A stretch of DNA of 64,000 nucleotides from the NCBI GenBank assembly GCA_001604105.1, contig LVAQ01000008.1:4230-68229 (forward strand). The letters run 5' to 3'. Position numbers and translations under genes: made by a program. Positions 34,160 through 45,280 of the stretch are shown one piece after another (the stretch's first letter is position 1; every line of letters begins with the position of its first letter). The notes beneath the pieces were generated by a model. That model saw only the letters and a list, made by a program, of their open reading frames with translations. It searched no databases and was not told the DNA's origin. The stretch comes from Clostridiales bacterium Firm_11. Lineage in GTDB: Bacteria; Bacillota; Clostridia; Christensenellales; Aristaeellaceae.

Positions 34160-35563
34160 CTACACCAGCGCGGAAGAATCAAACCATACCGGTTTGCACG
34201 GGAGAAACCGTCCCTCGCCTTGCGCGCCGCGGAAGGCCTGCCCATCGAAAACCTGCCTGCCGCGCAGCCACGTGCCTGTAATCCGACCGCTGAGCGCGGT
34301 ATTCTCCCAGATGGTATGATCCAGGTTCCCGTGCAGCGCATCGGCCTTGACCACGCCCTGCGCCTTGGGGTCATACAGCACGATATCCCCATCCATCCCC
34401 GCGCGAATGGCGCCCTTGCGGTCATCCAGCCCGAATAGGCGCGCGGGGTTGCTCGCGCACACGCCCACCGCGCGGGAGAAGCTGATGCGCCCAAGGTTCG
34501 CCTGTGTAAGCATATACGGGTAGAGCGTTTCGATGCCGTCACACCCATTGGGGATGGTCGTGAAATTGCCTTCTCGCCCATCGGGCAAGCGAATTCCATA
34601 ATCTTTTTCCGCCAGGGTAAAGGGGCAGTGATCGGTAGCGACCGTCTGCACATCCCCCCGGCGAATGGCCGCCCACAGCGCGCGCTGTGAATCCTTGCCC
34701 TTGATGGCGGGGGAACACACATAGTCCTGCCCGCGCGGCTCATGGTATACTTCGCAGGTAAAATTGAGGTACTGCGGACACGTTTCCGCGAAGATGGGGT
34801 AGCCCTCATCCCGCGCCTGCGTTACCGCGGTTACGCCATCCGCATCCGTCAGATGAACAAGATACAGCGGCGCGCCCACCGCCTTGGCCAGCGCGATGGC
34901 ACGGCGATTGGCTTCGGCGGCCACCGCCTCGTCACGGCTCATGTAATGCCACCATGGCTCGGTTTTGCCTTCGGCAAGGTAGGCTTTCACACGCGAATCC
35001 AGCATGCCGCGGTTTTCCGCGTGCACGGTTACCAGCGCGCCTGCTTTGGCAGTTTCCTGTAGAAGCTGGTATAGCCCGCCATCGCAAAGCCCAAAATCAT
35101 ACACCATATAGGCCTTGAAGCTGCTTACGCCCGCCGCCACCGCGTCCTTCAGGGAGGCAAGAAGCTCCGGCCTGCTCAGGTCACGTACGCCGATATGGAA
35201 AGCAAAATCAACCGCCGCCTTGGGCGTGGCCATGGCTACGCGCTTTGCCAGCGTTACGGGTAGAAGCTCATCCTCATCCTGTAACAAATAATCGATCACG
35301 GTGGTCACGCCGCCGCAGGCTGCCGCGCGTGTTCCCGTAAAATAGTCATCGCTGGTCGCGATACCGGAACAAACACATTCCAGATGCGTATGCGCGTCAA
35401 TCGCCCCGGGCAGCAGGTATAGGCCGGTCGCGTCCACCAAAACCGCATCTTCCCGCGGTAATCCCACACCAACCGCGGCAATCCGCTCTCCCCGCACGAG
35501 CACATCCGCAGTAAACATCCCCTCGGCTGTCACCACCGTGCCGCCGTAAAACAATGTATGCAT
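34160..35563 (-). CDS. Dihydropyrimidinase/hydantoinase-type cyclic amidohydrolase
   Basis: The 467-residue enzyme is of the binuclear amidohydrolase type that opens cyclic amides such as dihydrouracil or hydantoins. Metal ligands are visible: HTH (His58, His60), the carboxylated lysine SSFK (Lys150), His181 (TVHAEN), LVHLT and Asp in ATDHCPF. The start at 35563 has GGAGGGGG five bases upstream; the longer frame is non-coding. The gene follows nagB by about 230 bp, but no other pyrimidine genes are adjacent. Specificity (dihydropyrimidine, hydantoin or another ring) is unknown. Confidence 0.85.
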   Translation of the reverse strand: MHTLFYGGTVVTAEGMFTADVLVRGERIAAVGVGLPREDAVLVDATGLYLLPGAIDAHTHLECVCSGIATSDDYFTGTRAAACGGVTTVIDYLLQDEDELLPVTLAKRVAMATPKAAVDFAFHIGVRDLSRPELLASLKDAVAAGVSSFKAYMVYDFGLCDGGLYQLLQETAKAGALVTVHAENRGMLDSRVKAYLAEGKTEPWWHYMSRDEAVAAEANRRAIALAKAVGAPLYLVHLTDADGVTAVTQARDEGYPIFAETCPQYLNFTCEVYHEPRGQDYVCSPAIKGKDSQRALWAAIRRGDVQTVATDHCPFTLAEKDYGIRLPDGREGNFTTIPNGCDGIETLYPYMLTQANLGRISFSRAVGVCASNPARLFGLDDRKGAIRAGMDGDIVLYDPKAQGVVKADALHGNLDHTIWENTALSGRITGTWLRGRQVFDGQAFRGAQGEGRFLPCKPVWFDSSALV

Positions 35564-35792
35564 TGCGTCCCCCTCCGTTTGCCACAAAACAGTATAGGAT
35601 TTGTATTCGCGTTTTTTCTGGAAAACCCTGTTATGGGCGTGGGTCATGGCGCGAAAACCAGCCGCCGCAAAAAACAAAATCCCCGCCTGCGCAGATGCGC
35701 GCGGGCGAGGCGGCTGAGGCGTGCAGATAGAATCGCAACCCCCTATTGGCAACCCATCATGGGCATGTGTAATCAATACCGGAATCCGGCAC

Positions 35793-36518
35793 CTACAATT
35801 TGGAGGCAGCCGCCCGATCCAACAGGAAAATTACATCCGGATGCGTACGCAGGATGCTTGCCTGCGTGGCGGGGTCGATATCCTCCCGGATGGCGCGGCA
35901 TACGGCCTGCGCCTTGTCATACCCCGTAGCCAGCAGCACAATCCGCTTTGCGCTGATAATACTGCCGATACCCAGGCTGATTGCCTCGCGGGGCACATCT
36001 GCCTCGGTGTCAAAAAAGCGTCGATTCGCCTGAATGGTACTGGGTGTGAGCTTGACCACGTGGCAGCCGTACACAAACTGGTCACTGGGTTCATTAAAGC
36101 CGATGTGCCCGTTACGCCCGATGCCAAGCAGCTGCAAATCGATGCCGCCCGCCTTGGCGATTACCTGATCATACCTTGCGCATTCCGCGAGCAGATCCAC
36201 CGCGTTGCCATTGGGCATATGGGTGTTGCTCGGGGCAAAGTTCACATGGTTGAAAAACTCGTTCCGCATGAAGTAATGGTAACTACAGGGGTGCTGCTCC
36301 GGCAGCCTGCAATACTCATCCAGATTGAAGCTCACGGCGCTGGAAAAGTCCACAGCACCGGCCCTGTGCATACGAATCAACTCGCGGTAGGTCGGGATGG
36401 GCGTGGAGCCTGTCGCCAGCCCCAGAACCGAGCCCGGCTTACCAATGAGCTGCGCGCCAATCAGGATAGCCGCCGCCTGCCCAACCTGTGCCGATGAATC
36501 GTATAGATGTACCTGCAT
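35793..36518 (-). CDS. nagB: Glucosamine-6-phosphate deaminase
   Basis: NagB converts glucosamine 6-phosphate to fructose 6-phosphate and ammonia. The 241-residue protein has the phosphate loop GLATGSTPIPTY, Asp67/Glu68 in FNLDEYCRLP, and the catalytic GIGRNGHIGFNEP with His138 and Glu143. The length matches the short Bacillus-type enzymes. GGAGG precedes the ATG at 36518. It has its own near-consensus promoter at 36568-36596. A GH94 enzyme that could act on chitobiose lies 26 kb away; a shared pathway is only a possibility. Confidence 0.94.
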   Translation of the reverse strand: MQVHLYDSSAQVGQAAAILIGAQLIGKPGSVLGLATGSTPIPTYRELIRMHRAGAVDFSSAVSFNLDEYCRLPEQHPCSYHYFMRNEFFNHVNFAPSNTHMPNGNAVDLLAECARYDQVIAKAGGIDLQLLGIGRNGHIGFNEPSDQFVYGCHVVKLTPSTIQANRRFFDTEADVPREAISLGIGSIISAKRIVLLATGYDKAQAVCRAIREDIDPATQASILRTHPDVIFLLDRAAASKL

Positions 36519-36567
36519 GCAAACACCTCCAGCCGACAGGCGCAAAACAGCACCCATCACAGGGTCG

Positions 36568-36596
36568 AGTATAGCAGCACGCGGGGTAAGTGTCAA
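36568..36596 (-). promoter_or_regulatory. nagB promoter
   Basis: On the minus strand TTGACA (36596-36591) and TATACT (36573-36568) are 17 bp apart, a near-perfect vegetative promoter 50 bases before nagB. Confidence 0.85.
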
Positions 36597-36646
36597 TACG
36601 TGTTCGTTCGATTTGTTGATTTATATAGCAATACCGTTAATACGTA

Positions 36647-37027
36647 TTATTCAATGGGATATTGGTTGAGGAAGGCCGCATCCGCCGGACAAAAGGGGAA
36701 GGATACCAATTCCGCCGCGGGCACCCATTGGGCGGCGCTGTGCACATGCAGGGCAAGCGGCGTTTCGCCTTGCGCCGCCGCCTGTACAAACGCGAAATGG
36801 AGTGGCATTGCGTTCACTGTAAAGTCCATTTCATACAGGGTATCCCCGGGTGTAATCGGCAGTTCAAGCTCTTCCATTATCTCCCGTGCCAGGCAGGTTG
36901 CAAAGCTCTCCCCCGCCTCACGCTTGCCGCCCGGAAACTCCCACAACCCCTCAAGCTGACCCCTACGGCGGCAGATGAGTATGTGTCCCTGTTGATTGCG
37001 GATGACGCCTGCCACAACTACCAGCAT
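36647..37027 (-). CDS. MutT-type Nudix hydrolase
   Basis: The 126-residue protein has the Nudix box GGKREAGESFATCLAREIMEEL (residues about 33-54) with the REIMEE metal-binding helix. The early VVAGVIRNQQGHILICRRR and the WEFPGGK motif resemble MutT/8-oxo-dGTP diphosphatases that clean oxidised nucleotides. Other substrates are possible in this family. AAAGGAG lies eight bases before the ATG. It lies between tgt and nagB, each separated by more than 120 bp. Confidence 0.88.
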   Translation of the reverse strand: MLVVVAGVIRNQQGHILICRRRGQLEGLWEFPGGKREAGESFATCLAREIMEELELPITPGDTLYEMDFTVNAMPLHFAFVQAAAQGETPLALHVHSAAQWVPAAELVSFPFCPADAAFLNQYPIE

Positions 37028-37229
37028 GGGTGCAACTCCTTTCGGGCGTTTATCGGCTGTGCGCCTGCCTGCGCCGTGCCCCGCGCCCGTTTGCTTCGGG
37101 TTCTATCCGGCGTTGCTACCCGGCAGCGCAACAGCGGCGTTTGGGCATGGTTCCAGTACCGCGAATCCCGCACGGGTGCGCGCTGGCCTGCAACCCGCAG
37201 ACATCCGCTCTTGGCCTTTGGCAATACGC

Positions 37230-38797
<1,568 letters not shown>

Positions 38798-39505
38798 CTA
38801 TTCCACGCTGCCCTGTGCCGCAAGAAATGCATCCACCGCACCCGCAAAGGGCATAAAAGCAGCGTTTTGCGGATGGCTCAGGAAGGTCATCGGTGTTTGA
38901 CGGGTGGGGTGGGTAAGCCGCAGCACCGCGCCCCACAGCGCGATAGGCTCGCCCGCCGTGCCCTGTCCATAGCGCATATCCTGCACGATGGAGCAGCCCA
39001 TGCCAGCCAGCTGTACGCGTATCTGGTGCTTACGCCCCGTCTCCAGCCGAATGTGCAGCAGCGCCCGGTTTTGAGCCGCATCCACTGCCAAACGTCGGTA
39101 ATGCAGTATGGCAATCTGGGCATCCGGCGTGCCTTCCGGCACACGATGTACATTGCCGCTCGCCTCATCCTTAAGCAGCCAATCCGTACACGTGCCCGCA
39201 TCGGCCATACCAACGCCCGTTACCACGGCAAGGTATGCCCGTTGCATGGCGTGGCTGCGGAGTTGTGCACTCAATCTGGCGGCAGCCTTGCTGGTTCTTG
39301 CCAGCGCCACCAGCCCGCCGACCGGTCGATCCAGCCGATGCACGCAGCCAAGGTACACAGCGCCGGGCTTTTGGTACTTTTCTTTGAGGTATGCCTTCAT
39401 GGTGTCTATGAGGCATACATCGCCCGTCGCGTCTCCCTGCGTTAGCAGGTTGGGGGGCTTCTCCACCACCAGCAGGTGGTTATCCTCATAGATGATATTA
39501 CACAT
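38798..39505 (-). CDS. RluA-family pseudouridine synthase
   Basis: The 235-residue protein converts uridine to pseudouridine in rRNA or tRNA. The catalytic Asp is in CVHRLDRPVGG near residue 59, with IYEDNHLLVVEKP at the N-terminus and LLHIRLETGRKHQIRVQ in the C-terminal half. No S4 domain is present. Its ATG overlaps the last 8 bases of the methyltransferase gene (ATGTGTAA), so the two are translationally coupled, which suits two RNA-modification enzymes. The target base is not predictable. Confidence 0.9.
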   Translation of the reverse strand: MCNIIYEDNHLLVVEKPPNLLTQGDATGDVCLIDTMKAYLKEKYQKPGAVYLGCVHRLDRPVGGLVALARTSKAAARLSAQLRSHAMQRAYLAVVTGVGMADAGTCTDWLLKDEASGNVHRVPEGTPDAQIAILHYRRLAVDAAQNRALLHIRLETGRKHQIRVQLAGMGCSIVQDMRYGQGTAGEPIALWGAVLRLTHPTRQTPMTFLSHPQNAAFMPFAGAVDAFLAAQGSVE

Positions 39506-40364
39506 CGGGTGTCCACCGCGCCGTCGCGCCGCAGGGAAGCACGCCCCCGCTGGTCACGGTTAGCGCCAGCTCCCCCGATTCCACATGCCCGCGGCCCCCC
39601 GTCGCACGGCTGGCGATATTGCCCAGCACGCTGGCCGCAAAGCCTGTGGTATAACCGTTAATGAGCAGAAACAACGGCGCGTCGCTAAGCGCTTGCACGC
39701 TGAGCGCCACCAGCCCGTACAACTCATCTTCCAGCTTCCACACTTCGCCATTGGGGCCGCGCCCATAGCTGGGCGGATCCATCACAATGCCGTCATAGCG
39801 GTTGCCGCGCCGCAATTCCCGCTGTACAAATGCCTTTGCGTCCTCCACGATAAAGCGCGTGCGGTTCTCCGGCACGCCGGATAGATCGCGGTTTTCCTTT
39901 GCCCACTGCACCATTCCCTTGGCCGCATCCACATGCGTCACCTGCGCGCCTGCCTTTGCGCACGCCAGTGTAGCGCCGCCTGTATAGGCAAACAAATTAA
40001 GCACCTTGCTATGCCTGCCTGCCGCTACCGCACGCTGGATACGTTCCCGCATGAACGCCCAGTTAGCCGCCTGCTCTGGAAACAGTCCTGTATGCTTGAA
40101 ACCCGTCGGCCGCACATAGAACTTCAAATCATCCAGCGCAACCACCCAGCGTTCAGGCACAGTGTTTTGAAAAACCCATTTGCCGCCGCCCGTTTCACTG
40201 CGGTTATACCACGCATCCGCGCGTTCCCACAGCTTCGGCTCCGCCTTTGGCCATATCACCTGCGGATCCGGCCTGCGCAGGATCACATCTTTCCACCGTT
40301 CCAGCTTCTCGCCGTCTCCGGTGTCCAGCACTTCATAATCCTGCCACTGATCACATAAAAACAT
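39498..40364 (-). CDS. RlmI/YccW-like class I SAM-dependent RNA methyltransferase
   Basis: The 288-residue protein has a Rossmann methyltransferase core (VLNLFAYTGGATLACAKAGAQVTHVD) and the DPPSYGRG motif typical of base methyltransferases of the RlmI/RlmK group. It lacks the N-terminal PUA domain of full RlmI proteins. The preceding region (PERWVVALDDLKFYVRPTGFKHTGLFPEQAANW) is conserved in short clostridial members. GAGGAG precedes the ATG. It overlaps the downstream pseudouridine synthase gene. Substrate unknown, probably rRNA. Confidence 0.82.
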   Translation of the reverse strand: MFLCDQWQDYEVLDTGDGEKLERWKDVILRRPDPQVIWPKAEPKLWERADAWYNRSETGGGKWVFQNTVPERWVVALDDLKFYVRPTGFKHTGLFPEQAANWAFMRERIQRAVAAGRHSKVLNLFAYTGGATLACAKAGAQVTHVDAAKGMVQWAKENRDLSGVPENRTRFIVEDAKAFVQRELRRGNRYDGIVMDPPSYGRGPNGEVWKLEDELYGLVALSVQALSDAPLFLLINGYTTGFAASVLGNIASRATGGRGHVESGELALTVTSGGVLPCGATARWTPDV

Positions 40365-40424
40365 GGTTTCTCCTCATTTTTCGGGAAGCAAGGAGCCGCA
40401 CGGGGGCAATGCCCCTAACCTGCA

Positions 40425-43400
40425 TTACGCCTTGCGGATGCTTAGCACGGCCTTTTTATCGTTGATATCCCATGCTTGCGTATGCGCAGCCTCGGCGGGT
40501 GCGCCCGCGGTCAACGCTGTCGCCAGCACGCTTTGCGCAATGAATGCCTTGCCTGCCTCGATTGCCTCGGCCAGCTCCGCATCCGCCTCATAGGTAACGG
40601 TGATGCGGTCGGTCACATCATACTCCGCATCCTTACGCATGGTTTGCAGCTTGCTGACCACCTCTCGCTGGTAGCCTTCGGCCACCAGGGCGGGCGTCAG
40701 GTTGCAGTCCAGCACCACGGTCACCTCTCCCTCCACCTGCGAGGCAAAGCCCGGCTTGTGGATGGCTTCGGTAAGCACATCATCCTGCTCCAGCACGACT
40801 TCGGTACCATCGATGTTCACATGCACTGTCTGGCCGCGCTGGAAGGTATCCACCACATCGTTGCCATCCGCCTCTTTGAGCCATGCGCCGATCTTGCCCA
40901 AGAGCTTCCCGTATTTGGGGCCAAGGGTGCGCATCTGGGGCTTTAAGTTGTAGGTGGTAAAGGCGCGCGCATCATCTGTAAACACAACCTGTTTCACATT
41001 CAGCTCATCGGCGGCAAGCTCGACAAATTCACCGCTCAGGCGTGCGCCTTTGATGTACAGGGCGCTCAGCGGCTGGCGTACCTTCAGGCTGGCCAGGTTG
41101 CGGCACGCGCGGCCAAGGCTCACCACATGGAGCAGCACGTCCATCTGGGTATTCAGGTTTTTGTCGATCAGGGTTTCATCCGCCGTGGGGAAGCGGCACA
41201 GGTGCACGCTTTCCGGCGCGTCCGGCTGAACTGAGCGCACGAGATTTTGGTAGATATCCTCGCTCATGAACGGCACAAAAGGCGCAACCACCTTGGTAAG
41301 CGTGGTAAGCACTGTGTACAGCGTCACAAAGGCGGCTTCCTTGGTGGCATCCATGCCTTTGCCCCAGAAGCGCTCACGGCCGCGGCGCACATACCAGTTG
41401 CTCAAATCGTCCACAAAGGCGGTGATGGCGGCGGCGGGCTCGGGGATGCGGTAGTTGGAAAGGTCTTCATCCACCTGCTTGATCAGCTGATGCAGGCGGC
41501 TCAGGATCCACCTGTCCATCAGGGTCAGCTTCACGTTTGCCATATCATGCGCTTTGGGGTCAAAGCTATCGATATTGGCGTAAAGAATGAAGAACGCGTA
41601 CGTGTTGTGCAGCGTAGCCATGAACTTGCGCTGCCCCTCGCCCACCGCCTTATCGCTGAAGCGGCTGGGCAGCCACGGGGCGCTTGCGGTGTAGAAATAC
41701 CAGCGCACGGCGTCCGCGCCCTGCTTATCCAGCACCGTCCACGGGTCAACCACATTGCCGGTGTGCTTGCTCATTTTGCGGCCAAACTCATCCTGCACAT
41801 GCCCCATGACGATGCAGTTTTTGAAGGGGGATTGATCAAAGATGGCGGTGCCGATGGCCATCAGCGTGTAGAACCATCCGCGCGTCTGGTCGATGGCTTC
41901 GCTGATGAAATCCGCCGGGAAGCGCTTGTCAAACACTTCCTTGTTTTCAAAGGGATAGTGCCATTGCGCAAAGGGCATGCTGCCGCTGTCATACCAGCAA
42001 TCGATGACTTCACTCACACGGTGCATGGGTTTGCCGCACTCAGGGCAGGTGATCTCCACAGCGTCGATGTACGGGCGGTGCAGCTCGATATCCTCCGCCA
42101 CGGGCGCGGTAGCCATCTCCCGCAACTCTTGTTTGGAGCCGATCACGTGGATGTGACCCTCCTCGCACACCCACACGGGCAGCGGGGTGCCCCAGTACCG
42201 CTCGCGGGAAAGTCCCCAGTCCACCACATTATCCAGGAAATTGCCAAAGCGGCCTTCCTTGATGTTCTCCGGCAGCCAGTTTACCGTGCGGTTGTTGCGC
42301 ATCAGCGCGTCATGCAGCTGGGTCATACGGATGAACCACGTGCTGCGCGCGTAGTAGAGCAGCGCCGTATCACAACGCCAGCAGAAGGGGTAATTGTGCG
42401 TGTAGGGCGCGGCGGCAAAAAGCAGGCCGCGGGTTTTCAAATCTTCCAGCACATGCTCGTTGACTTCCTTGGTGCCCTCACCCGCCCACGGCGTGCCTTC
42501 GATAAACTTGCCCTGCGTGTTCACCAGCTGCACAAAGGGCAGCTGATTGTCGCGGCCAACGCGCGCGTCATCCTCACCGAAAGCGGGGGCGATGTGTACA
42601 ATGCCGGAACCGTCGGAGAGCGTTACATAGTCATCACTGACCACATACCAGCCCGTTTCGCGCGGGTAGGATACGCCCTCAAAGCGATACAGCTGCTCAT
42701 AGGCCATGCCGCACAGGTCGCTGCCCGGCATTTTGCGGATGACCGCGCCCTCATGGCTGGCTTCGCCAAACACCGTATGCACAAGCGTTTCGGCCAGGTA
42801 ATAGGTTTCGCCATGGAGTAAGAACTCCACATAGGTTTCCTTGGCGTTCACGCACAATGCAACGTTGCTGGGCAGCGTCCAGGGCGTGGTGGTCCAAGCG
42901 AGGATATACGTCTTTTCCTTGCCCTTAACCGCAAAACGCACAAATGCGGAGGTATCGGTGACCTCTTTATAGCCCTGCGCCACCTCATGGCTGGATAGCG
43001 CCGTACCGCAGCGCGGGCAGTAGGGCACCACCTTGAAGCCCTTGTATAGCAAGCCTTTTTTCCAGATTTCCTTGAGGCTCCACCAGATGGATTCGATATA
43101 CGTATCGTGATATGTCACATAGGGATCCTTCATATCCGCCCAGAAGGCCACGCGGTCGGACATATCCTCCCACTCCTGCTGGTACTTCCACACGCTTTCC
43201 TTGCACTTCTGGATAAAAGGCTCAATGCCATACGCCTCGATGGCGGGCTTGCCATCCAGGTGCAGCAGTTTTTCCACTTCCAGTTCCACGGGCAGGCCAT
43301 GGGTATCCCACCCGGCTTTGCGGAGCACATCTTTCCCCTTCATGGCTTGAAAGCGGGGAACCAAATCCTTGATGGCGCGCGTTTCAATATGGCCGATGTG

Positions 43401-43562
43401 CGGGCGGCCATTGGCTGTCGGCGGCCCGTCAAAAAAGGTATAGCGCTCATTCCCCTCGTTGTGTTTGAAGGATTTTTCAATGATGCCCTCTGTTTTCCAG
43501 AACTCCAGCACGCGTTTCTCACGGCTGACAAAATCCATGTCCGTCGTTACTTTCTGATACAT
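40425..43562 (-). CDS. ileS: Isoleucyl-tRNA synthetase, long (type 2) form
   Basis: The 1045-residue enzyme charges isoleucine onto tRNA. The HIGH motif is HIGH at 55-58 (FFDGPPTANGRPHIGH) and the second signature is KMSKH near 595. An editing domain lies between them. The length and the N-terminal EFWKTEGIIEKSFK block place it with the IleS2 group, which in other species is often mupirocin-insensitive; that property is not shown here. GGAGGG precedes the ATG at 43562. A T-box leader (43619-43883) controls it in response to uncharged tRNA-Ile. Confidence 0.95.
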   Translation of the reverse strand: MYQKVTTDMDFVSREKRVLEFWKTEGIIEKSFKHNEGNERYTFFDGPPTANGRPHIGHIETRAIKDLVPRFQAMKGKDVLRKAGWDTHGLPVELEVEKLLHLDGKPAIEAYGIEPFIQKCKESVWKYQQEWEDMSDRVAFWADMKDPYVTYHDTYIESIWWSLKEIWKKGLLYKGFKVVPYCPRCGTALSSHEVAQGYKEVTDTSAFVRFAVKGKEKTYILAWTTTPWTLPSNVALCVNAKETYVEFLLHGETYYLAETLVHTVFGEASHEGAVIRKMPGSDLCGMAYEQLYRFEGVSYPRETGWYVVSDDYVTLSDGSGIVHIAPAFGEDDARVGRDNQLPFVQLVNTQGKFIEGTPWAGEGTKEVNEHVLEDLKTRGLLFAAAPYTHNYPFCWRCDTALLYYARSTWFIRMTQLHDALMRNNRTVNWLPENIKEGRFGNFLDNVVDWGLSRERYWGTPLPVWVCEEGHIHVIGSKQELREMATAPVAEDIELHRPYIDAVEITCPECGKPMHRVSEVIDCWYDSGSMPFAQWHYPFENKEVFDKRFPADFISEAIDQTRGWFYTLMAIGTAIFDQSPFKNCIVMGHVQDEFGRKMSKHTGNVVDPWTVLDKQGADAVRWYFYTASAPWLPSRFSDKAVGEGQRKFMATLHNTYAFFILYANIDSFDPKAHDMANVKLTLMDRWILSRLHQLIKQVDEDLSNYRIPEPAAAITAFVDDLSNWYVRRGRERFWGKGMDATKEAAFVTLYTVLTTLTKVVAPFVPFMSEDIYQNLVRSVQPDAPESVHLCRFPTADETLIDKNLNTQMDVLLHVVSLGRACRNLASLKVRQPLSALYIKGARLSGEFVELAADELNVKQVVFTDDARAFTTYNLKPQMRTLGPKYGKLLGKIGAWLKEADGNDVVDTFQRGQTVHVNIDGTEVVLEQDDVLTEAIHKPGFASQVEGEVTVVLDCNLTPALVAEGYQREVVSKLQTMRKDAEYDVTDRITVTYEADAELAEAIEAGKAFIAQSVLATALTAGAPAEAAHTQAWDINDKKAVLSIRKA

Positions 43563-43618
43563 ACCTATCCCTCCAGCGTGGTTTTCACGTATTCTTACGG
43601 ATGCCTCTAGCAGGGCAG

Positions 43619-43883
43619 AAAAAAACCGCCCCTTGAACGGGACGGAAACAAACTTTCCGCGGTACCACCCATTTTGACAACGCCAGCGCCCTGTCCACTC
43701 AAATGCCCTGTAACGGGAGCGCCCGCGACACCCTTAGGCGAAGCCGTTCAGGTGCCATGCTCCGGGGTGATTCGCCGCATGCCCTGTTTGCCGCCCGCTT
43801 TCACCAACCCGGGCTCGCTTTGGCAAAGTCACTTTGGCCGTCCCCATCATCGCTTGGTTTCCGCCAACAGGCGGATACTGCGT
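43619..43883 (-). ncRNA. T-box leader of ileS
   Basis: The minus strand carries the antiterminator T-box GGGTGGTACCGCGG (43670-43657). The terminator stem CCGTCCC/GGGGCGG follows (43645-43639 with 43632-43626), ending in seven T residues (43625-43619). The stem I region begins with CGATGATGGGGAC; AATCACC (43772-43766) holds a candidate ATC (isoleucine) specifier (43771-43769). The assignment fits the downstream gene. Confidence 0.88.
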
Positions 43884-43912
43884 ATTATACAGGGGGGCGG
43901 AGGAAAAGTAAA
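43884..43912 (-). promoter_or_regulatory. ileS T-box promoter
   Basis: On the minus strand TTTACT (43912-43907) and TATAAT (43889-43884) are 17 bp apart, placing the transcript start just before stem I. Confidence 0.7.
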
Positions 43913-44156
43913 GGGGCGGCAGGAAAATTCAACAACAAGCCCGAAATCCTGAGCAACAAGACAAACGGAATCGGTATTGCCCGCCATTTCCGTTGCCTTG
44001 CCATCAGTGGATGTTCTGTGCGCTTGCCTTGTTCATGAACCTGAATGCAGGGCATCCTCATGATGCCGCGCGCGTGAATCCGTTTATCCTTTGTAGGCAG
44101 TAAGCACAAACCAAAAGCTTTACAGCGTTTCGTAAACGCTATCCCTTGGAGGTGCC

Positions 44157-45110
44157 ATGAAACAAACTACCCTCGCCGCGCGCCTTACCCCCATCCTCCC
44201 CAGCATGCGCTGCCCTCACTGCGGCGGAGCGCTCACCTTGCTTGAAGGCAAGAGCCTCCACTGCGCAAGCCGCCACTGTTATGACCTGTCTGTAAAAGGC
44301 TATGTAAACCTTGCCCCCACCCACAATCAAGCCGCTGAAAAGTACGATGCTGCGCTGTTTGAGAGCCGCGCCCACGTATTTGCGGGCGGCTATTACACCC
44401 CTATGGCACAAGCCATCGGCGATGCCATCGCCCGTTACATGCCAGCGTTCTGCACACTGCCGCAGGCAGCAGGTACGCTGCCAAACGCCGATGAAGCGTT
44501 GCCTGATAGACAGCGTTCCCACACCCCCGCGGCAACCTCCGCAACCGCAAACGCCCCCTTCCTGCTGGATGTAGGCTGCGGTGAGGGCTACTACACCCGC
44601 GCGCTGGCCGCGCGTTTTCCGCAGGCCACCTTCGTAGGCGTGGATTTGAGCCGTGATGCCATCCAGCACGCGGCGCGCCTTGCGCCCGCGCTCAACTGGT
44701 TTGTGGCTGATCTCACCCACCTGCCCTTTGCGGATGCAAGTGCGGATGTGCTGCTGGATGTGCTGACCCCCGCCGATTACCGCGAGTTCGCCCGCGTGCT
44801 CAAGCCGGAAGGGTTACTGGTCAAAGTGATACCTGCCGATGATTACCTTACGCAGGTGCGTGCCGCTGTTGCCAATCACCTGCGCGGCAAGGATTTTAGC
44901 AACGCCCGCGTTTTGGAACACCTGCGCATACACGCAAATGTCCTCTCCCAAACCACCGTGCGTCACACCTTGCCTGTAACGCCGCAACAGGCGCAAGCCT
45001 TTCTGCGCATGACCCCCATGACCTTCGGGCTGGCAGAAGCGGTGCTTGCGGATGTCACCTTCTCCACAATCACCATAGCGCTGGAAGTGTTGGTGTGCCG
45101 CATGCGGTAG
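44157..45110 (+). CDS. rlmA: 23S rRNA (guanine-N1)-methyltransferase RlmA type
   Basis: The 317-residue protein has the RlmA zinc module at its N-terminus (MRCPHCGG, then C and HCYDLSVKGYVNL with His/Cys ligands) and a SAM-binding core (LLDVGCGEGYYTRAL). A later HTLPVTPQQAQAFLRMTPMTFG region is conserved in the family. RlmA methylates G745 or G748 of 23S rRNA. Residues about 100-130 (Pro/Ala/Thr-rich) form an insertion before the SAM domain that I do not know from the family. GGAGG precedes the ATG and a strong terminator follows. Confidence 0.88.
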   Translation: MKQTTLAARLTPILPSMRCPHCGGALTLLEGKSLHCASRHCYDLSVKGYVNLAPTHNQAAEKYDAALFESRAHVFAGGYYTPMAQAIGDAIARYMPAFCTLPQAAGTLPNADEALPDRQRSHTPAATSATANAPFLLDVGCGEGYYTRALAARFPQATFVGVDLSRDAIQHAARLAPALNWFVADLTHLPFADASADVLLDVLTPADYREFARVLKPEGLLVKVIPADDYLTQVRAAVANHLRGKDFSNARVLEHLRIHANVLSQTTVRHTLPVTPQQAQAFLRMTPMTFGLAEAVLADVTFSTITIALEVLVCRMR

Positions 45111-45186
45111 GTGGAAGGGCGATCTTGCAATTGCGACGCCACACTTGCCCGGCACGCTTCACGCCTGTATGACGCCAATAAACAAT

Positions 45187-45217
45187 CAAAACCGGAAGCT
45201 CAACGCTTCCGGTTTTG
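45187..45217. terminator. Terminator of rlmA
   Basis: A 13-bp perfect stem pairs 45187-45199 with 45205-45217 around TCAAC. T residues at the 3' arm end make a good terminator. Confidence 0.85.
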
Positions 45218-45280
45218 GTATTCATACATTTCAAGCCGACGGTCACATACGCACGCCGCGTTCGTATTCCTCTATGCACG

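Noticed and set aside
41247..42821. Long plus-strand frame opposite ileS
   Set aside because: Shadow of ileS; no start signal and no recognisable product.
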